In this document: piece by piece, positions 11,231 through 22,734 of the stretch
Position numbering within the stretch: position 1 is the first letter of the stretch
Layout of the letters: each line of letters opens with the position of its first letter
Assembly: GCA_028673005.1 (NCBI GenBank)
Contig: CM054113.1
Location: forward strand, 172,592,837-172,656,836
DNA: 64,000 nucleotides
Reading direction: 5' to 3'
DNA from: Tanypteryx hageni
Lineage: Eukaryota; Arthropoda; Insecta; Odonata; Petaluridae
Position numbers and translations under genes: made by a program
Notes under the pieces: generated by a model
The model's database searches: none
Seen by the model: only the letters and a program-made list of their open reading frames with translations
What the model was told of the DNA's origin: nothing

Positions 11231-13130
11231 GGGATTTTAGGCTCAAAATTTCAATATAAAAATGTATTATTATTATAATTTGAATTTAAAAATGTGAATT
11301 TGAATGTTAAATTTTTAGGGGACTTCTTTTTGACCACGGTCTAACTAACAGAGAATAAAAAAATAATTACAGATTTTACAATTAAACGACTTTAATGCGA
11401 CATAGGTTTCGGTGGCTCGAACCATCACCAACTCAACAATATTTACGACAGACTAATCGTAGCCAGGCTATAAATCAATTTACATCACTGTCCGCTAGCA
11501 ATATTTAGGAGTAGATGATCGTTTCCTTGCTCTATACTTTCCAAAAAAATATTTTTCCTGCCCATGTGTAACAAGGCCTGTTAAAAGGTGGTTAATGACG
11601 CTTATAAAATGACTTCCTACATAAGGGGCGGTTCTAAAAACTTCCTTTTGAAATAACGGTTTTCAAAGATGTTTCATAAAAAACACGTTAGTCCCGACAA
11701 ATTAATGGTTTTAATTCAAAAAGTGCCAGGTGAAAAGGATTTGGAAGGGGGGTGATTTGTCTTCCAGTTCCATTTTATAATCCGCGAATGCTTCCTGTAC
11801 AGTTAATTCGAGGCTATAGATAAAACTGGAAAATATTATGAAGGGTAACCTATTATCCATCACCCGAAATCAGCTAAATTAACGAATATATTTAACGTGA
11901 AGAAGCGAAAAATGAACCATCATTTCCGCGTTTTGATCCGAATGCAACTTCCTCGTAAAATAATAGCTGTCGTATTAATTAATTGTAGGAAATTTCACAT
12001 AGCAACTATTTGAGCTTCCTTATCAAACGGATTATGCTGAAAATATCGGAAAGAAAGTGCGCGAATAGGCTATTAGGTTAAATGCTGCATTTTGCTTGCT
12101 AGGAAAGGGACATGGATTTAATCTTAACAAGAATATTTCACAGTCTCTTTAGATTTCAATGTTTCAATTTTAACTACTTTTAATTCTCGGTGTGTGCGCG
12201 AGCGTGTTTTTATGCTTGGACCAAACAAATATTAAATCCAAAAACGTCCCTACGAATGAAATATAGAATGCATGTCTCATAGCAAGTAGTAACCTCGTAG
12301 GGTATAAAGCTATACTATATATGGATGTGCCTTTGTATCTTTTAATGAACTTTATGCACCAGTTACGTTAATAGTTTGTATTTGCAATTAATTGTGACCT
12401 TCCTTTTCAGTGACCCTTCTTGTAGTTTTTCTTTTTCTTTGAATTTTGTTCTCACAAAAGACCAACGAGTGTCCCAGTATTAAGTCATTAGGTAACTTGA
12501 AGAGTTGTTACTACTTTCATTTATTTTTCTCTACTCATTTATTGCAAAATGAATGTGATATGTAGAAGAACTTCACCTACGAGGGCGTATCCAAAAGTTC
12601 CCGGGCTGGCCGCGTGGAGCGTGAACTGCAAATAGTACAGTATTCTATTAGTATAGTCATCTGGATGCCAAAAAATGTTAAATCTCAGCCCGTCCATTAT
12701 TTTTACCCGTGCATTATCATATAAATCCAATTTTCTAGAATTATTTCAATCGTATTTTATTTTTGCGACAAATTTAATCATTCCAAAAATGTTTTCACCT
12801 AACGTAAGAATTAAATGATAGATCGCAACAACATTCAGTACAATTCAAGTTGAAGGGCAATCTCCATCACAGCCACAGCAATATATCCGAATTGTCAAGA
12901 ACAAGGGAGGAGATAAGACAAATCTAAAGACTCCACTTTCGTCAAACCTCGCGAAGCCAAACAAATGGGCTGGGCGCTTTCTGGAGACGCGGGTCTAATT
13001 AACATTGCGTCATTTGAGAGACATCTGTAATGTCGCGAGCAGGGTTCTGGCGAACGCCTAGTTTCGGATATCTTTCCACTAATAGCGTACGGGGTGGCAA
13101 AGGAGCTTCTCCAATGTTCGTCGACGGAAG
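11231..13130. other. Unannotated region upstream of the 13131 gene
   Basis: No coding exon recognised. A short GC-richer piece at 12581-12625 (GGGCGTATCCAAAAGTTCCC) looks like a transposon end but has no partner. The leader of the downstream gene probably begins somewhere in this interval; a frame stop at 13083-13085 limits upstream extension of its first coding exon. Confidence 0.35.
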
Positions 13131-13251
13131 ATGAATTTGAGACTTTTCGGCGTCCAAATTCTGATTCAAGACAGTGGCGCCATTTGTCTAGCATTCCTCT
13201 TGACGGCTGTCTCCACAACGCGTTCCGTACCATTGGGTCAGGTACAAGATG
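13131..13251 (+). CDS. Exon 1 of the 13131 gene (signal peptide)
   Basis: Forty codons plus one base. ATG at 13131 is the first in frame after a stop at 13083-13085. The donor GATG/GTAAGT is near consensus. A minus-strand open frame of 112 codons overlaps it but has no protein-like features. Confidence 0.72.
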
Positions 13252-16014
13252 GTAAGTCTAATGCCATTGAAAATGTGTCTAAATAATATAACAAAATCTG
13301 AGACTGAGATATTGAAATTATTTATTTCTAAACGATTTTTACTATTCCAATTTAAAAAATTAGATCATTCTTAACGTGCATAAAATATTTTAATTATTAA
13401 ATCTTGCGTTCATTCATGGATCGGTAAAAGGTACCCCATTCTAGATTTAAGGCCTTATTATACTTTTTAATGGGTGTGAAAGACTAAAATCATTAACAGG
13501 ATATGAAAGCGAGGTTACTGTAGTGGATGTATATGGAACACACTGACATGGGCCACATAGCAATTCCGCACTTATGTGAGCAAAGATTCGAATGTTTCTG
13601 ATACGAAGAGAATAGTCTCCCGGCAGAAAGTAAAGAGGAAAAATCTATGTAGTAAAAGGGTATCGATGAACGACAAACCTATCGGAAGGGATATAGAGAT
13701 TAATAGGAAGGTTTAATTTTCTTTAATTCTTGCTCATAGAAATACGTAGGTATGCATAAAAGTGAATTAATTTTTTCGGAATTTAAAATTAAATGACGAA
13801 GTATTTAGTGAACAATATTGAGCAAATTTGTCATTTATGGACATCTGTCTTTAAATCCTAGCAGCTTTTGATTGTCCCATACTATTGTAATGAGTTATCA
13901 ATCTTACCTTTTGGGTATAAATGATTAAGGCGAACTCCGCAGCCATAAAACGGCTGAACTTTGATCTAGTAATTCTGTAATCAATGATCGGTGGATTGCC
14001 GCATATGCGGTGCCTAAAACACGTCAGATTTTAAGCAATAACCATTTTGCTTAATTGTTAACTTTTTCGTATATTGATCTAAAATAAATTAATGGATTAT
14101 CTATGATATTTACTTTAACCAACTTTTTTATTCAAACGTCTTAGTTTTTCAAAGATCTATCATGAGCGCAATTTCAGATGAAAGTTAGCTCATATATTTG
14201 AATTCAATAAACGAATTTCAACTATTTCTCTTTGAGTTGTGCAAATCTAATATGTGATATTGACGGCTAATGTTATATTAATATTTAAAGCCAACAAATA
14301 AATGCATAACAGGACAAAAAACTTATCGGAATATTTCTCAATGAATATATTTAATCAAAAGGGTAACGAAATCCTAATCACGATATTATTCCAGTATAAA
14401 TCTACAAGAGGAATAACATAAACGAGCTCTTAAAAGATGAAGCGCAATCGAGATGTAAGAAATTTATGGATGCAATTATGTTATCTAACACTATGATAAC
14501 GCTACGCAACATGCCATCCGTGGAATTGAGCTCATCAAACGCTCAAGCCAAAAAGCTTTTTAGAGTAATTTAACGCTGTGGTTAAAGTTTTATGTGATCG
14601 TATTAAAGCGAGTGACGTCTTTAATCGCGTCGTGAGGAAAAAGATGTGTGCGGTCTTAGAAGTATGAAAGCAAAATCTACAGAACAGTGATCCAGTTATA
14701 TTTTCTAGCTTCCACAAAGTGCGAGCTATGATTTCGTGTTTGAGTCATTTTAAACTTCAAATGCATTGATCATTTTTCTCTGCGTTTAATTATTTGACAT
14801 TCATAAAAAATTTTGAGCCGTTATTGTCTCATTTAAAATTTTCTCCAGAGCAAAGTAAGTAATGCAGAGTGTTCAAAAAGTCTGGGCATGGCACCAATAA
14901 TCTTTTTAATTATTTTAATTTTTTGTTTGAGTGAATGATGAAAAATTCATGGCTTCCTTCCTAAATCGTCAAGATGGTTTCGTCAAAATATCTTTAATTT
15001 TTTGTTTCAGTGATAGTTGACAACAGTATTAACATGTAATAATAATAAATAATTTATTAATCTTGTTCACAGTGACATATTAGACACCTTGTAGTAAGTA
15101 TACGATCTATATTTATAAATCTACTTATTTTCTAAAGAAAGAGTAATCAATAAATCAATCAATCGAAAGGATTCTTAATTTCGGTTGTGAGAAAAAACAG
15201 TAAATCTTATTTACTATTATAAAAATAATTCTACCCAATTGCCAATCTTGATCTTTTCGGAATATTTGCGTGATCACTTTACAGACTATTCAAATAAAAT
15301 AATATGCTAAAAGCGGCAATTTAACCTTAAATTTACTGCTACCGTATTAACTTTTAATTTCGTTTTTCATTTACGTGATAAGTAACGCTTCATATTATGA
15401 TTGACTGATGTTAAGGTCAACTAACTCAGCTGTCTAAAGTCATTCTTCTTGAACCAGATGCTGAAGATTACGGCATGGAGTGGGAAGGCACTTTCGAATC
15501 CGTATGGAACAAGACGAAATTCTGGAGCTCCGACTTGGGCGCGCCCACCGAATACTTCCCGGAAGACGAAGGTTTCATCCGAGTCAATTCCCCACAGGCC
15601 AAAGCGACCCCCAGGCCGCCTAACCCAAAGAAACCAGAGCCATCAAAGGGAAATTTGAAAACCAACAAAGATACACAAGCCAACAGAAAACTCTTGCAGC
15701 TGACCTCTGACGGAGACTACGTGGAAGAACCCTTACACCCTGGTCGCCATCTGCTACAGGTCGACGGAGGAGACAGTTCGTCGTCGAGTCAAACCGAGGA
15801 AGATCGTAATCTAAAAGATGGTGGCGGTGCAACGCCCAACGATTGGGTTGACATTTTCGGCGGTGGGCTGAGAGGTTCCTTCAACGAAGAAGAGGGAAGC
15901 GGAGAAGGGAGCGGGTACGGAAGTTTAGATTTTTCGTCCCAATCGCCTCCAGCATTCGTGACAGAGACGTCGCCCATCTTGTCTCTGACCCCTAATAGTG
16001 CTCGAGAGATTTGA
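13131..16014 (+). CDS. Secreted acidic protein with Ser-Gly (proteoglycan-like) motif, two exons
   Basis: Exon 1 (13131-13251) starts MNLRLFGVQILIQDSGAICL and has a hydrophobic core ending near TTRS, a signal peptide; it ends G/GTAAGT in phase 1. Exon 2 is best placed at 15458-16014, after TTCTTCTTGAACCAG, and joins in phase. The product is ~225 residues: a Trp/Glu-rich start with an Asn-Lys-Thr glycosylation sequon at 58-60; a Pro/Lys stretch near 90-105; a poly-Ser acidic patch (GGDSSSSSQTEED) near 145-156; and EEEGSGEGSG at 184-193. Acidic residues before repeated Ser-Gly are the known context for glycosaminoglycan attachment, so a small secreted proteoglycan is possible. There is no Cys-rich or enzymatic domain, and I recognise no family. 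Further exons inside the 2.2-kb intron, or the alternative acceptor at 15440, cannot be excluded. Confidence 0.72.
13252..15457 (+). other. Intron of the 13131 gene
   Basis: A 2.2-kb AT-rich interval between a strong donor (GTAAGT) and the acceptor TTCTTCTTGAACCAG; CTAAC at 15421 could be a branch point. No other exon was recognised inside. Confidence 0.55.
15458..16014 (+). CDS. Exon 2 of the 13131 gene (acidic, Ser-Gly motif, stop)
   Basis: Two bases complete an Asp codon, then 184 codons to TGA at 16012-16014. GC content and codon use rise well above the flanks. AATAAA-like poly(A) signals follow at about 16783 and 16922, giving a possible 3' UTR of about 0.8-0.9 kb. Confidence 0.75.
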
Positions 16015-16360
16015 GGCTGAGGCACTTGTGCTCATCTTTCATTGCTAGAGCATATGTGGTTTAGGTGCAATGTCCTACGAGTGAAATAATTTATTTAACG
16101 TTGCGAATAAGTTTCTTGCTACACATCAAAGTAAGCATTAAGAAAACAGACCACCTGTTTGTACGAATGGAGCTGGTTTGGGTTAAGTGGAATTTTCAAC
16201 TATGGACTCCAGACTAAACTATAGTTGGCATCGTTAACAATTTATTTATCTTTATTATATAAGTCAATACTTAATCGTATTCCGCTAAAAACAGTGCAAC
16301 TGCATACAAATGCCATGAACCTCTAGTTGCATCGATTTCTGATGCAGTATTAATTAGAAC

Positions 16361-16595
16361 GGGTTATCAACCTTTTCGCATTCACGGACCACTAACCAGG
16401 AAAGAATTCAACCATGGACCGTCGCCGGCCATATTTCTGTTGTTGGGAGTCTATCATCGGTTTCCAACCACTATCTCTTTTGGACGGTTGGTATACTTCC
16501 ACCTTCATCGCAGTGGCTTATGGCTTCTAAATTCTTTTTATAATCTCTCATTCGGACCACCTAGATAAGCCCGCGGACCACAGGTTGAGAAACCC
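16361..16595. mobile_element. hAT-type MITE
   Basis: GGGTTATCAACCTTTTCGCA followed by CACGGACCAC at the left is mirrored at the right by GCGGACCACAGGTTGAGAAACCC. This pairing of NNCGGACCAC blocks with CTCAACC ends is common in hAT derivatives. The target duplication is no longer readable. Confidence 0.65.
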
Positions 16596-16599
16596 AGAA

Positions 16600-18087
16600 T
16601 CGGATGATTCACTGAAATGCAAACCTAACAGTGAAAGAACTACCTCACAATTCAAACTTATGACTCTGAAAGAAATCAAAATGTTCACGTTTCTTTAAAG
16701 TAAAACATGTACATATGCGATGTTTGAGGACATCGCAAAGATATTAAGTGACGCTCGCAAGTGGCATTTAAATTGTATTAATGAATAAATCATGTCAAAC
16801 CACTAGGCTTACTTCCTTACTGCCTGAGAGTATAAATTGATCGTTATTAAGCTAAGCACATATTGAAATCCCGTGTTATGTGACAAAATAACTCGCGTGG
16901 GACTGCATTTATGTTAGAATAACAAATAAAATAAAAATATTGTTTCTATCTTAGTGGAAAAGGAATTGCTCACCTGAGGTCAGTCAGCCGAATCACACAA
17001 TTCCATCATCTCTTATGTTGATAGGAGAAAGCTCTTCATGAAAATTAATCAAACTAATTTAACAAACTCATTTCAGCCATGGAGTAAACTTGATAATTTT
17101 TAAGACTGGTTTCCGAAGGAAACAATATGAGTAAATTTAATTCGACGCGTCAACATCGGGAAACCAGCCTGTGGACTTCTTGTTCTCGAATAAAATGATC
17201 GGGAATTGAATGGGAATCTTACTTCCTCATCAACATAAGCAACCTCAAGGGTGATAAGTTTCACAACACTTATTTGATATTAATTTAGCATAAAAATTCA
17301 AAACAATACAAGAAGAACTTTAGTATTGAATGATTGATGTAATTTTTTCGTGGTGATTATAATATTTTGTTTTGTCACTTATTTACCAAAAAAATGCAAT
17401 CAAAATATTAGAATGTTATAAATATTTATACATCCTGTGAATTCTTATCTTAAAAAAAACTCCAGATGTAAACTCGAAAATCTATCTCACCGAGGCGCTC
17501 GCAGCATCCGTGCGGTCCGCCGAAGCATGCGCAAAAACGGATGCGGTCCTCCGCTCACGAAAGGTCAGGTAAAGGTACGCATGTGCATTTATTTTGATTC
17601 GTGCGTTTATTGATATATAAAAAACAGTGCCGTCAATAAAAATAAAAACCACGTCCTGGAAAAAATTACATCCGAGATCCCTCATTTCATAATTATATTT
17701 GTTACGTATGTACCAAAATTGAGATAATTGGTCTTCTCTCGTTGATCTCTCAAACAGGTTCTCCAATTGGTTTGATGATGACGTCGTGGATCTGCAAAGC
17801 AACGTGACATTAAACATTAATTGACAGGGACGCATAAAAAATCCTCGAATTCGTAGACACTGCACAGAATGAACAAATTAACTATTTTTTCGAGCGGGAA
17901 TGAAAAATTTTGGGAAAGTGTTTCCAGCGCTCTGCGACCAAATCGCGGATTTGGGAGGCGTGGCTATCCGCATTTTAAAACCCATCTCGGCATAACAAAA
18001 AACGCAATCATTCTGACCCAATACAACGCTGCACGAACAGATTTCTATTATTTTTTAAGTTGGTACTCGTAACACGGGCAGCAAGAA
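16600..18087. other. No recognised feature
   Basis: AT-rich. A CpG-rich patch at 17490-17570 (GGCGCTCGCAGCATCCGTGC) stands out in composition and may be a transposon piece. A 127-codon minus-strand frame over it has no recognisable domain and is not called. Confidence 0.35.
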
Positions 18088-18843
18088 ATTGAGCCCATTT
18101 AATCACCTCCACGAATGTTGTTGACGATTGTCGCCTAATCCTCTATATAAATTGAGCCCCACCGTTGGTCGGTCAAAGTACGAAACTGGGCCCACACAAG
18201 ATGTTTACACAATACACATACCTATCCGTTCAGTGCCTCAATGTCAGTCTCATCTTGATCATGGAAGAAGTATCAGTTATTGAAAGTGAACGAGGGAAAA
18301 CGTTGTTACTGTGTGGCCATACATCAATTCGTCACTCACTATTGTTTATGATCCCAAGGGTCGAAGCTCGATTCGTCACTTGTTTACCCCAAATAGTACA
18401 GCTCGATTCGTCACGTGTCTTCCAGTCAATACAGTTCGATCCGTCACTTGTCACTAACGTCATGTCAATTAAGGTCGTTCCGTCCGAACGTGGTTCAGGT
18501 GTTATAGTAGGGAAGTCCAAGTATGTAAAACATTCTACGAGGAAAAACGGTGAAATAGTTTGATATATTAAGAAACACAGTGAACGTGAGAAGGAACCAA
18601 AAACACTTCACCTAACTTACCCAACCCGGTGGGCCGCCGAGTTGAATGTTCCTTCATGTTCAAATTTCCCTTCCCTGGCCCAACCGAGTTCCATTTCTTT
18701 CCACAAGTTGAAGGCCCAGTTTCTCCCAAGAATTTTTTCGACTAGGTCCTAATATCGTCCAAACTCTTATTTTAGCTGCATCTTTATGAGCCCAATTTAG
18801 TTGTCGGATTATTGGCTTAATCAGATTATGGGCTCAATATTTT
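18088..18843. mobile_element. Possible non-autonomous DNA transposon with short inverted ends
   Basis: AATTGAGCCCATTTAATC at the left is matched by the inverted TTATGGGCTCAATA at the right, about 750 bp apart. Inside is a three-copy tandem repeat (18365-18450). No target duplication could be read, so the boundaries are tentative. Confidence 0.35.
18365..18450 (+). repeat. Three-copy ~34-bp tandem repeat
   Basis: Copies of AGCTCGATTCGTCACTTGT start at 18365, 18400 and 18433 (the last as AGTTCGATCCGTCACTTGT), spaced 35 and 33 bp. A 132-codon frame crosses them but its product resembles nothing known. Confidence 0.6.
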
Positions 18844-18950
18844 ATTTTATCGAGAGGCTGTAATAAATAAGATTAAACAGTGTCAACAATATGTACCATT
18901 CCATTTAGAATAGAGCAAGAATATTTTGTCACAAACCGATAATACTAGGC

Positions 18951-19190
18951 CAGGGGTCGCCCAACTTTTTACTGAAAGGGCCACATGAAAATTTCAAGGA
19001 GCAAGTTTTGAGAGTTTTTTCCGATTCTGTAATCTCATTCGTCTATATTAAAAGTATATTGCATCCAAGTACTCGGAAAATATCGTTTAGATATCAGAAA
19101 TGATATCTAATGAAAACTTCTGCTGATAAATACATAAGATAAGGCGGGCCGGATCAAATCACTGCGCGGGCCGTAGTTTGGAGACCCCTG
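18951..19190. mobile_element. hAT-type MITE with perfect 8-bp target duplication
   Basis: Begins CAGGGGTCGCCCAACTTTTT and ends GTAGTTTGGAGACCCCTG, with GGGCC blocks inside both ends. TACTAGGC at 18943-18950 is repeated exactly at 19191-19198. It is 240 bp and non-coding. Confidence 0.92.
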
Positions 19191-19257
19191 TACTAGGCGA
19201 TTGAATGGTAGATTTTTTATGATAACGGAGAGAGTCAATTTTAGAAAAAAAAAACCA

Positions 19258-19306
19258 CGGGTTCTCGGATCGCTGCATTCAAATTCCAGTGTTCACCATG
19301 GCACAC
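19258..19306 (-). pseudogene. Highly decayed tRNA-Gln relic
   Basis: TTCTCGGATCGCTGCATTCA and the following TTCCAGTG and CACCATGG blocks parallel the intact tRNA-Gln at 19515, with many differences. It is probably an old copy of the amplified family. Confidence 0.35.
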
Positions 19307-19514
19307 GCATTGTTATACGAGCTTCGTTTTTTATGGTAAGTACCGCTTTAGGATATATAAATAATAATATTCATAAAACCTTCACTTAAAATGTATTCTA
19401 TATTGCAATTGATCAAGGAAAACCAGTAACTTTTATAATCAAGAGCATTTAGAACATGCGGAATTCTCATGCACGAAGACATTAAAAATCAGTCTTATGC
19501 AGTAAAAAAGTCAT

Positions 19515-19586
19515 AGGTCCCACCGAGATTTGAACTCGGATCGCTGGATTCAAAGTCCAGAGTGCTAACCATTACACCATGGGACC
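19515..19586 (-). tRNA. tRNA-Gln (TTG)
   Basis: The 72-nt minus-strand sequence has a perfect acceptor stem (GGTCCCA / TGGGACC), an A-box-like TGTAATGGTTAGCA, and anticodon arm CTGGA-CTTTGAA-TCCAG with anticodon TTG. The T arm is intact (GAGTTCAAATCTC), as is the discriminator T. It matches the animal tRNA-Gln consensus closely. Expected to be functional. Confidence 0.95.
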
Positions 19587-20230
19587 GACAGTTTTCTGGG
19601 CTTGTTTTTTCGCTTTATTAGAAGGATATGTCGTTCCTAAAACACTTGTGCTCCTAGCGGATCCGAATGATTAATTTAGTCTTCTTCGGAGCTTTTTCTT
19701 AATGCCTTAATTGTGAAGTAATTACTTTCTGGTTATAATGATTTTTTGGCCATTTTAGGTGAAAACTGTGACTATTACTAGTGGAACGAAATACTTAGGT
19801 TTCACGGTGCGAAATATGCTTTTAAGCCACTGCATTTTGTCTTGAAAAACAGCGAGCTTCAATCGCATAACCGTACGTGATTTATTAAATGAATTTGTAA
19901 GGTCTGTAGCCTTGCCTTGAAAATTTTCGGCTACTTGGCAGGTTAATTGTAATTCTCAACAAGATGAAAACGAATTTATTAGTTAGTAACTTGAAGACAG
20001 TTAAGCAAATGGGCCGTAACTTCGTGGTAATGTATGAATATAATAATAAAAAATAATAATTTTGTTTTCTTTTTTGGAACTACAAGATTTTAGCAGCAAA
20101 GGAAGCCTGATGACGATTTAAGTCGACGCTAGGTAGCATTATCGTTAAAATAAAATCCCATTGTTCCAAAAATAAACATTTATTATGGTTTATTTTCATA
20201 ATATCGTAATTTGAAGAGATAAATAACACA
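19587..20230. other. No recognised feature
   Basis: Spacer between members of the tRNA-Gln family; AT-rich, no gene seen. Confidence 0.4.
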
Positions 20231-20278
20231 CCCCACCGATCATTGGGTTCAAAGTGCTAAACAATGCACCATAAACCC
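20231..20278 (-). pseudogene. tRNA-Gln relic fragment
   Basis: CCCCACCGATCATTGGGTTC, then AAAGTGCTAAACAATGCACC, follows the order of tRNA-Gln blocks (T arm, anticodon, D arm) with large deletions. Confidence 0.45.
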
Positions 20279-20612
20279 ACATAAATACATACTGAATTGT
20301 GCGAAGGCTATGCTACATTAGATTAGTTCGACGGTAGATTCCCTGTAGTTTTGGCAGAACACTGGAGCTAAAGCCGCTCTCCGAATTAAATCTGATTAAA
20401 GTCAAATCATTTATTTTTGTTTATGGAATCGCCTTCCATTAAATCCTCATAATGAAGAGGAATGATATATAAGTTTATATCTTTGACGCCTAATACGCCT
20501 AAACCACAAAATCATCCATTTTTCCTTTCTTATCTTCTCCTTCCTTTCCTTAAAAACTGAGTATCAAACGAGAGAATAAAACATTACTAAAACTATTCAT
20601 TGAAATCTAAAA

Positions 20613-20684
20613 AGGTCCCACCGAGATTTGAACTCGGATCGCTGGATTCAGAGTCCAGAGTCCTAATCATTACATCACGGGGCC
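20613..20684 (-). pseudogene. tRNA-Gln (CTG)-like, probably inactive
   Basis: It is full length, with an intact anticodon arm (CTG) and T arm. The 5' acceptor strand GGCCCCG mispairs with TGGGACC at position 3, and the D arm differs (GATGTAATGATTAGGA). Likely a decayed copy; marginal function cannot be excluded. Confidence 0.7.
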
Positions 20685-20689
20685 ACATT

Positions 20690-21220
20690 CGTTTTATTTT
20701 ACCTGGAGGCTATATAGTTCACTGAACATAATTAAAAAAATTAAATTACCTGTGGATGACAGCATAACATTTTACCCTTAGCAGAAGTTCGTTACTTCTG
20801 AAATTACTCATAATAAATAACTTATCTTAAACAAGCCCATATAAGGCCAGGGCTTGAGAGTGCCCTAATTTTTGGGGGCGGCCCAAAATTTTCCAATATT
20901 TTTTAATTAAAAGAGATAAATATTCGTACATTTCAGAATATTGCCGAACGCTGAAATTATAATCCATTACTATTGGAGACAATCTGTTGAGTTCGGTTAA
21001 ATTAGAATGAAAGACCCTAGAGGAGCCGAAAGGTGTCAAGTGGTGCCGAAGCCTGGAGGAGTTATAGTTCGATTATGATAAGGGGCGGATCCATAAATAG
21101 GAGGCGGCCAAACTAAAGGGCCTTGCGGTGGAAAATGTCCACTGCTCATAATTATTTGTCATTATTCGGTAGGTAGACCACGTTGCGAGGATTAAATTAT
21201 TATTTTATGGTTTTATACGA
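20690..21220. other. Unassigned, hAT-like fragments
   Basis: GGGGGCGGCCCAAAATTTTC near 20875 and GGGGCGGATCCATAAATAGG near 21083 look like pieces of hAT termini, but no ends or target duplication can be set. Confidence 0.3.
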
Positions 21221-21224
21221 TGAT

Positions 21225-22015
21225 AGGAAGAGTACCAAAAAAGTAACCGGGCTCAGTTACAATTACATCATCTGCATTGTACTCAATTTCAAGTACCGAT
21301 TACATTCTTAAAAAGTAATTAATTACAAGTACGAGTAGATTACAATTACATTTTCGTACGAATTAAAAATGTCATCAATCTTAGGCTAATGCATGGGTCT
21401 AAATCAACCATTGTCTTATCTTTACTGTTTTTATGCATATCAGTCAGAATTATCATATTATTGTCAGAAAAAAATTAAAATATCATTAATGTAAAACATT
21501 AGATCTAGCCAGCTAAAGGCCATAATTTCCTAGAGTAATAACAAAAGTAGTATACTACTAGTATAGAACAAAAACAAATATTTATTCACGAGTTTAATTT
21601 TTACAACAAAATATTTGCAACAGTACATGAATCTTAAATATCGCTATTCATCTTGCAGAAAAGCTGCATATTAAACCCATCGTCTCCTAATTTTCTCTCC
21701 CCTTGGTGTAAGGACCTCTTTGCCCGTTTCCATTACCAATACGTAAACTCTCGACGAAGGATGCTTGAAAAAATATCTAATCGTTAATAATCGACGCCGG
21801 CATTTCCGATCGAATTAGATATCGTGCTACCATTGGCTGACACCACGCTGCATGCCGATTTTGTGTCAATTTGATAGCTATATCGAACCCGTACCTTTTC
21901 ACAAAAAATAAATACTAAGAATAACAAGTAACGATTACTTCTGCCTGCAATAAAAGTAGATTACAAGTATTAATTACATTTTTTTAAAAGTAACGATTAC
22001 AAGTGAAAAATAATC
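21225..22015. mobile_element. Element-like AT-rich repeat with GTAATTACAAGTA motifs
   Basis: The left part (21236-21360) and right part (21920-22012) both carry degenerate copies of AAAGTAATnnATTACAAGTA. This is a motif pattern seen at ends of some hAT-like elements. Ends are not resolved; called on the paired termini only. Confidence 0.4.
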
Positions 22016-22019
22016 AAAA

Positions 22020-22021
<2 letters not shown>

Positions 22022-22064
<43 letters not shown>
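22022..22064. repeat. (TA)n microsatellite
   Basis: An uninterrupted AT dinucleotide run of about 40 bp. Confidence 0.95.
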
Positions 22065-22066
<2 letters not shown>

Positions 22067-22334
22067 TCGTTGGCTAGGTTAGTAGTTTTACCACAAATAT
22101 AGGCCGTTCCTCGTGATAACACCCACGTTCCCGGCCGGTCAGAAAGTGCTCAATTACAATAGGGGTTGTTAATTATATTTACATCATTTTAATACCTTGC
22201 GGTTTTTGTGATTTTCTTATAAGTTTAAAATTACTATAACTACTAATTTATATAAATACAATACAATAAACATGAAAAAATAGAAAATATGTACATTGGT
22301 AAGGTAGTTAAGTCAAAAAGATACTAGCTAGCTA

Positions 22335-22734
22335 TTGTTATTTTTTATTTTTATTTTGCATTTTTCCTTTTTTTACCTCATTTTTATTATTTATTTATTT
22401 ATTTTTGGCTATATATATATATTTAATTATTTATTTATTTCTTATTATAATAATATTATTATTTTTTCTTCACTTTTCCCCCTTTTTTCTTTTTTTTTGC
22501 AAAATAGCTTTAAATTGGGTAGAGCTTTTTGTACAATATGGGCAATAGTTATTATTATTATTTTCTTTCTAAGACTAAACTAAATATAATAAGTAATTAA
22601 ATATCTTATAAAATAAACTAACTAATTATAAAGTATGCAATTGCTAAAATATATATATACATATATATACACATACACACATACACATACATATACACAC
22701 ACACACATATATATATATAATATAATAATAAAAA
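22335..22734. repeat. Low-complexity AT-rich and (TA)/(CA) microsatellite block
   Basis: T-rich runs (TTATTTATTTATTTATTT) are followed by (TA)n/(CA)n at 22650-22722. It lies at the 3' side of the minus-strand LINE that follows and may include its degenerate tail. Confidence 0.7.

Noticed and set aside
12895..13233. 112-codon minus-strand open frame
   Set aside because: Antisense to the well-supported signal-peptide exon at 13131; composition is that of a shadow frame.
17482..17865. 127-codon minus-strand open frame
   Set aside because: Runs from a CpG-rich patch into AT-rich DNA, with no recognisable domain; likely chance.
18165..18563. 132-codon plus-strand open frame
   Set aside because: Its length comes from the short tandem repeat; the product resembles no protein.
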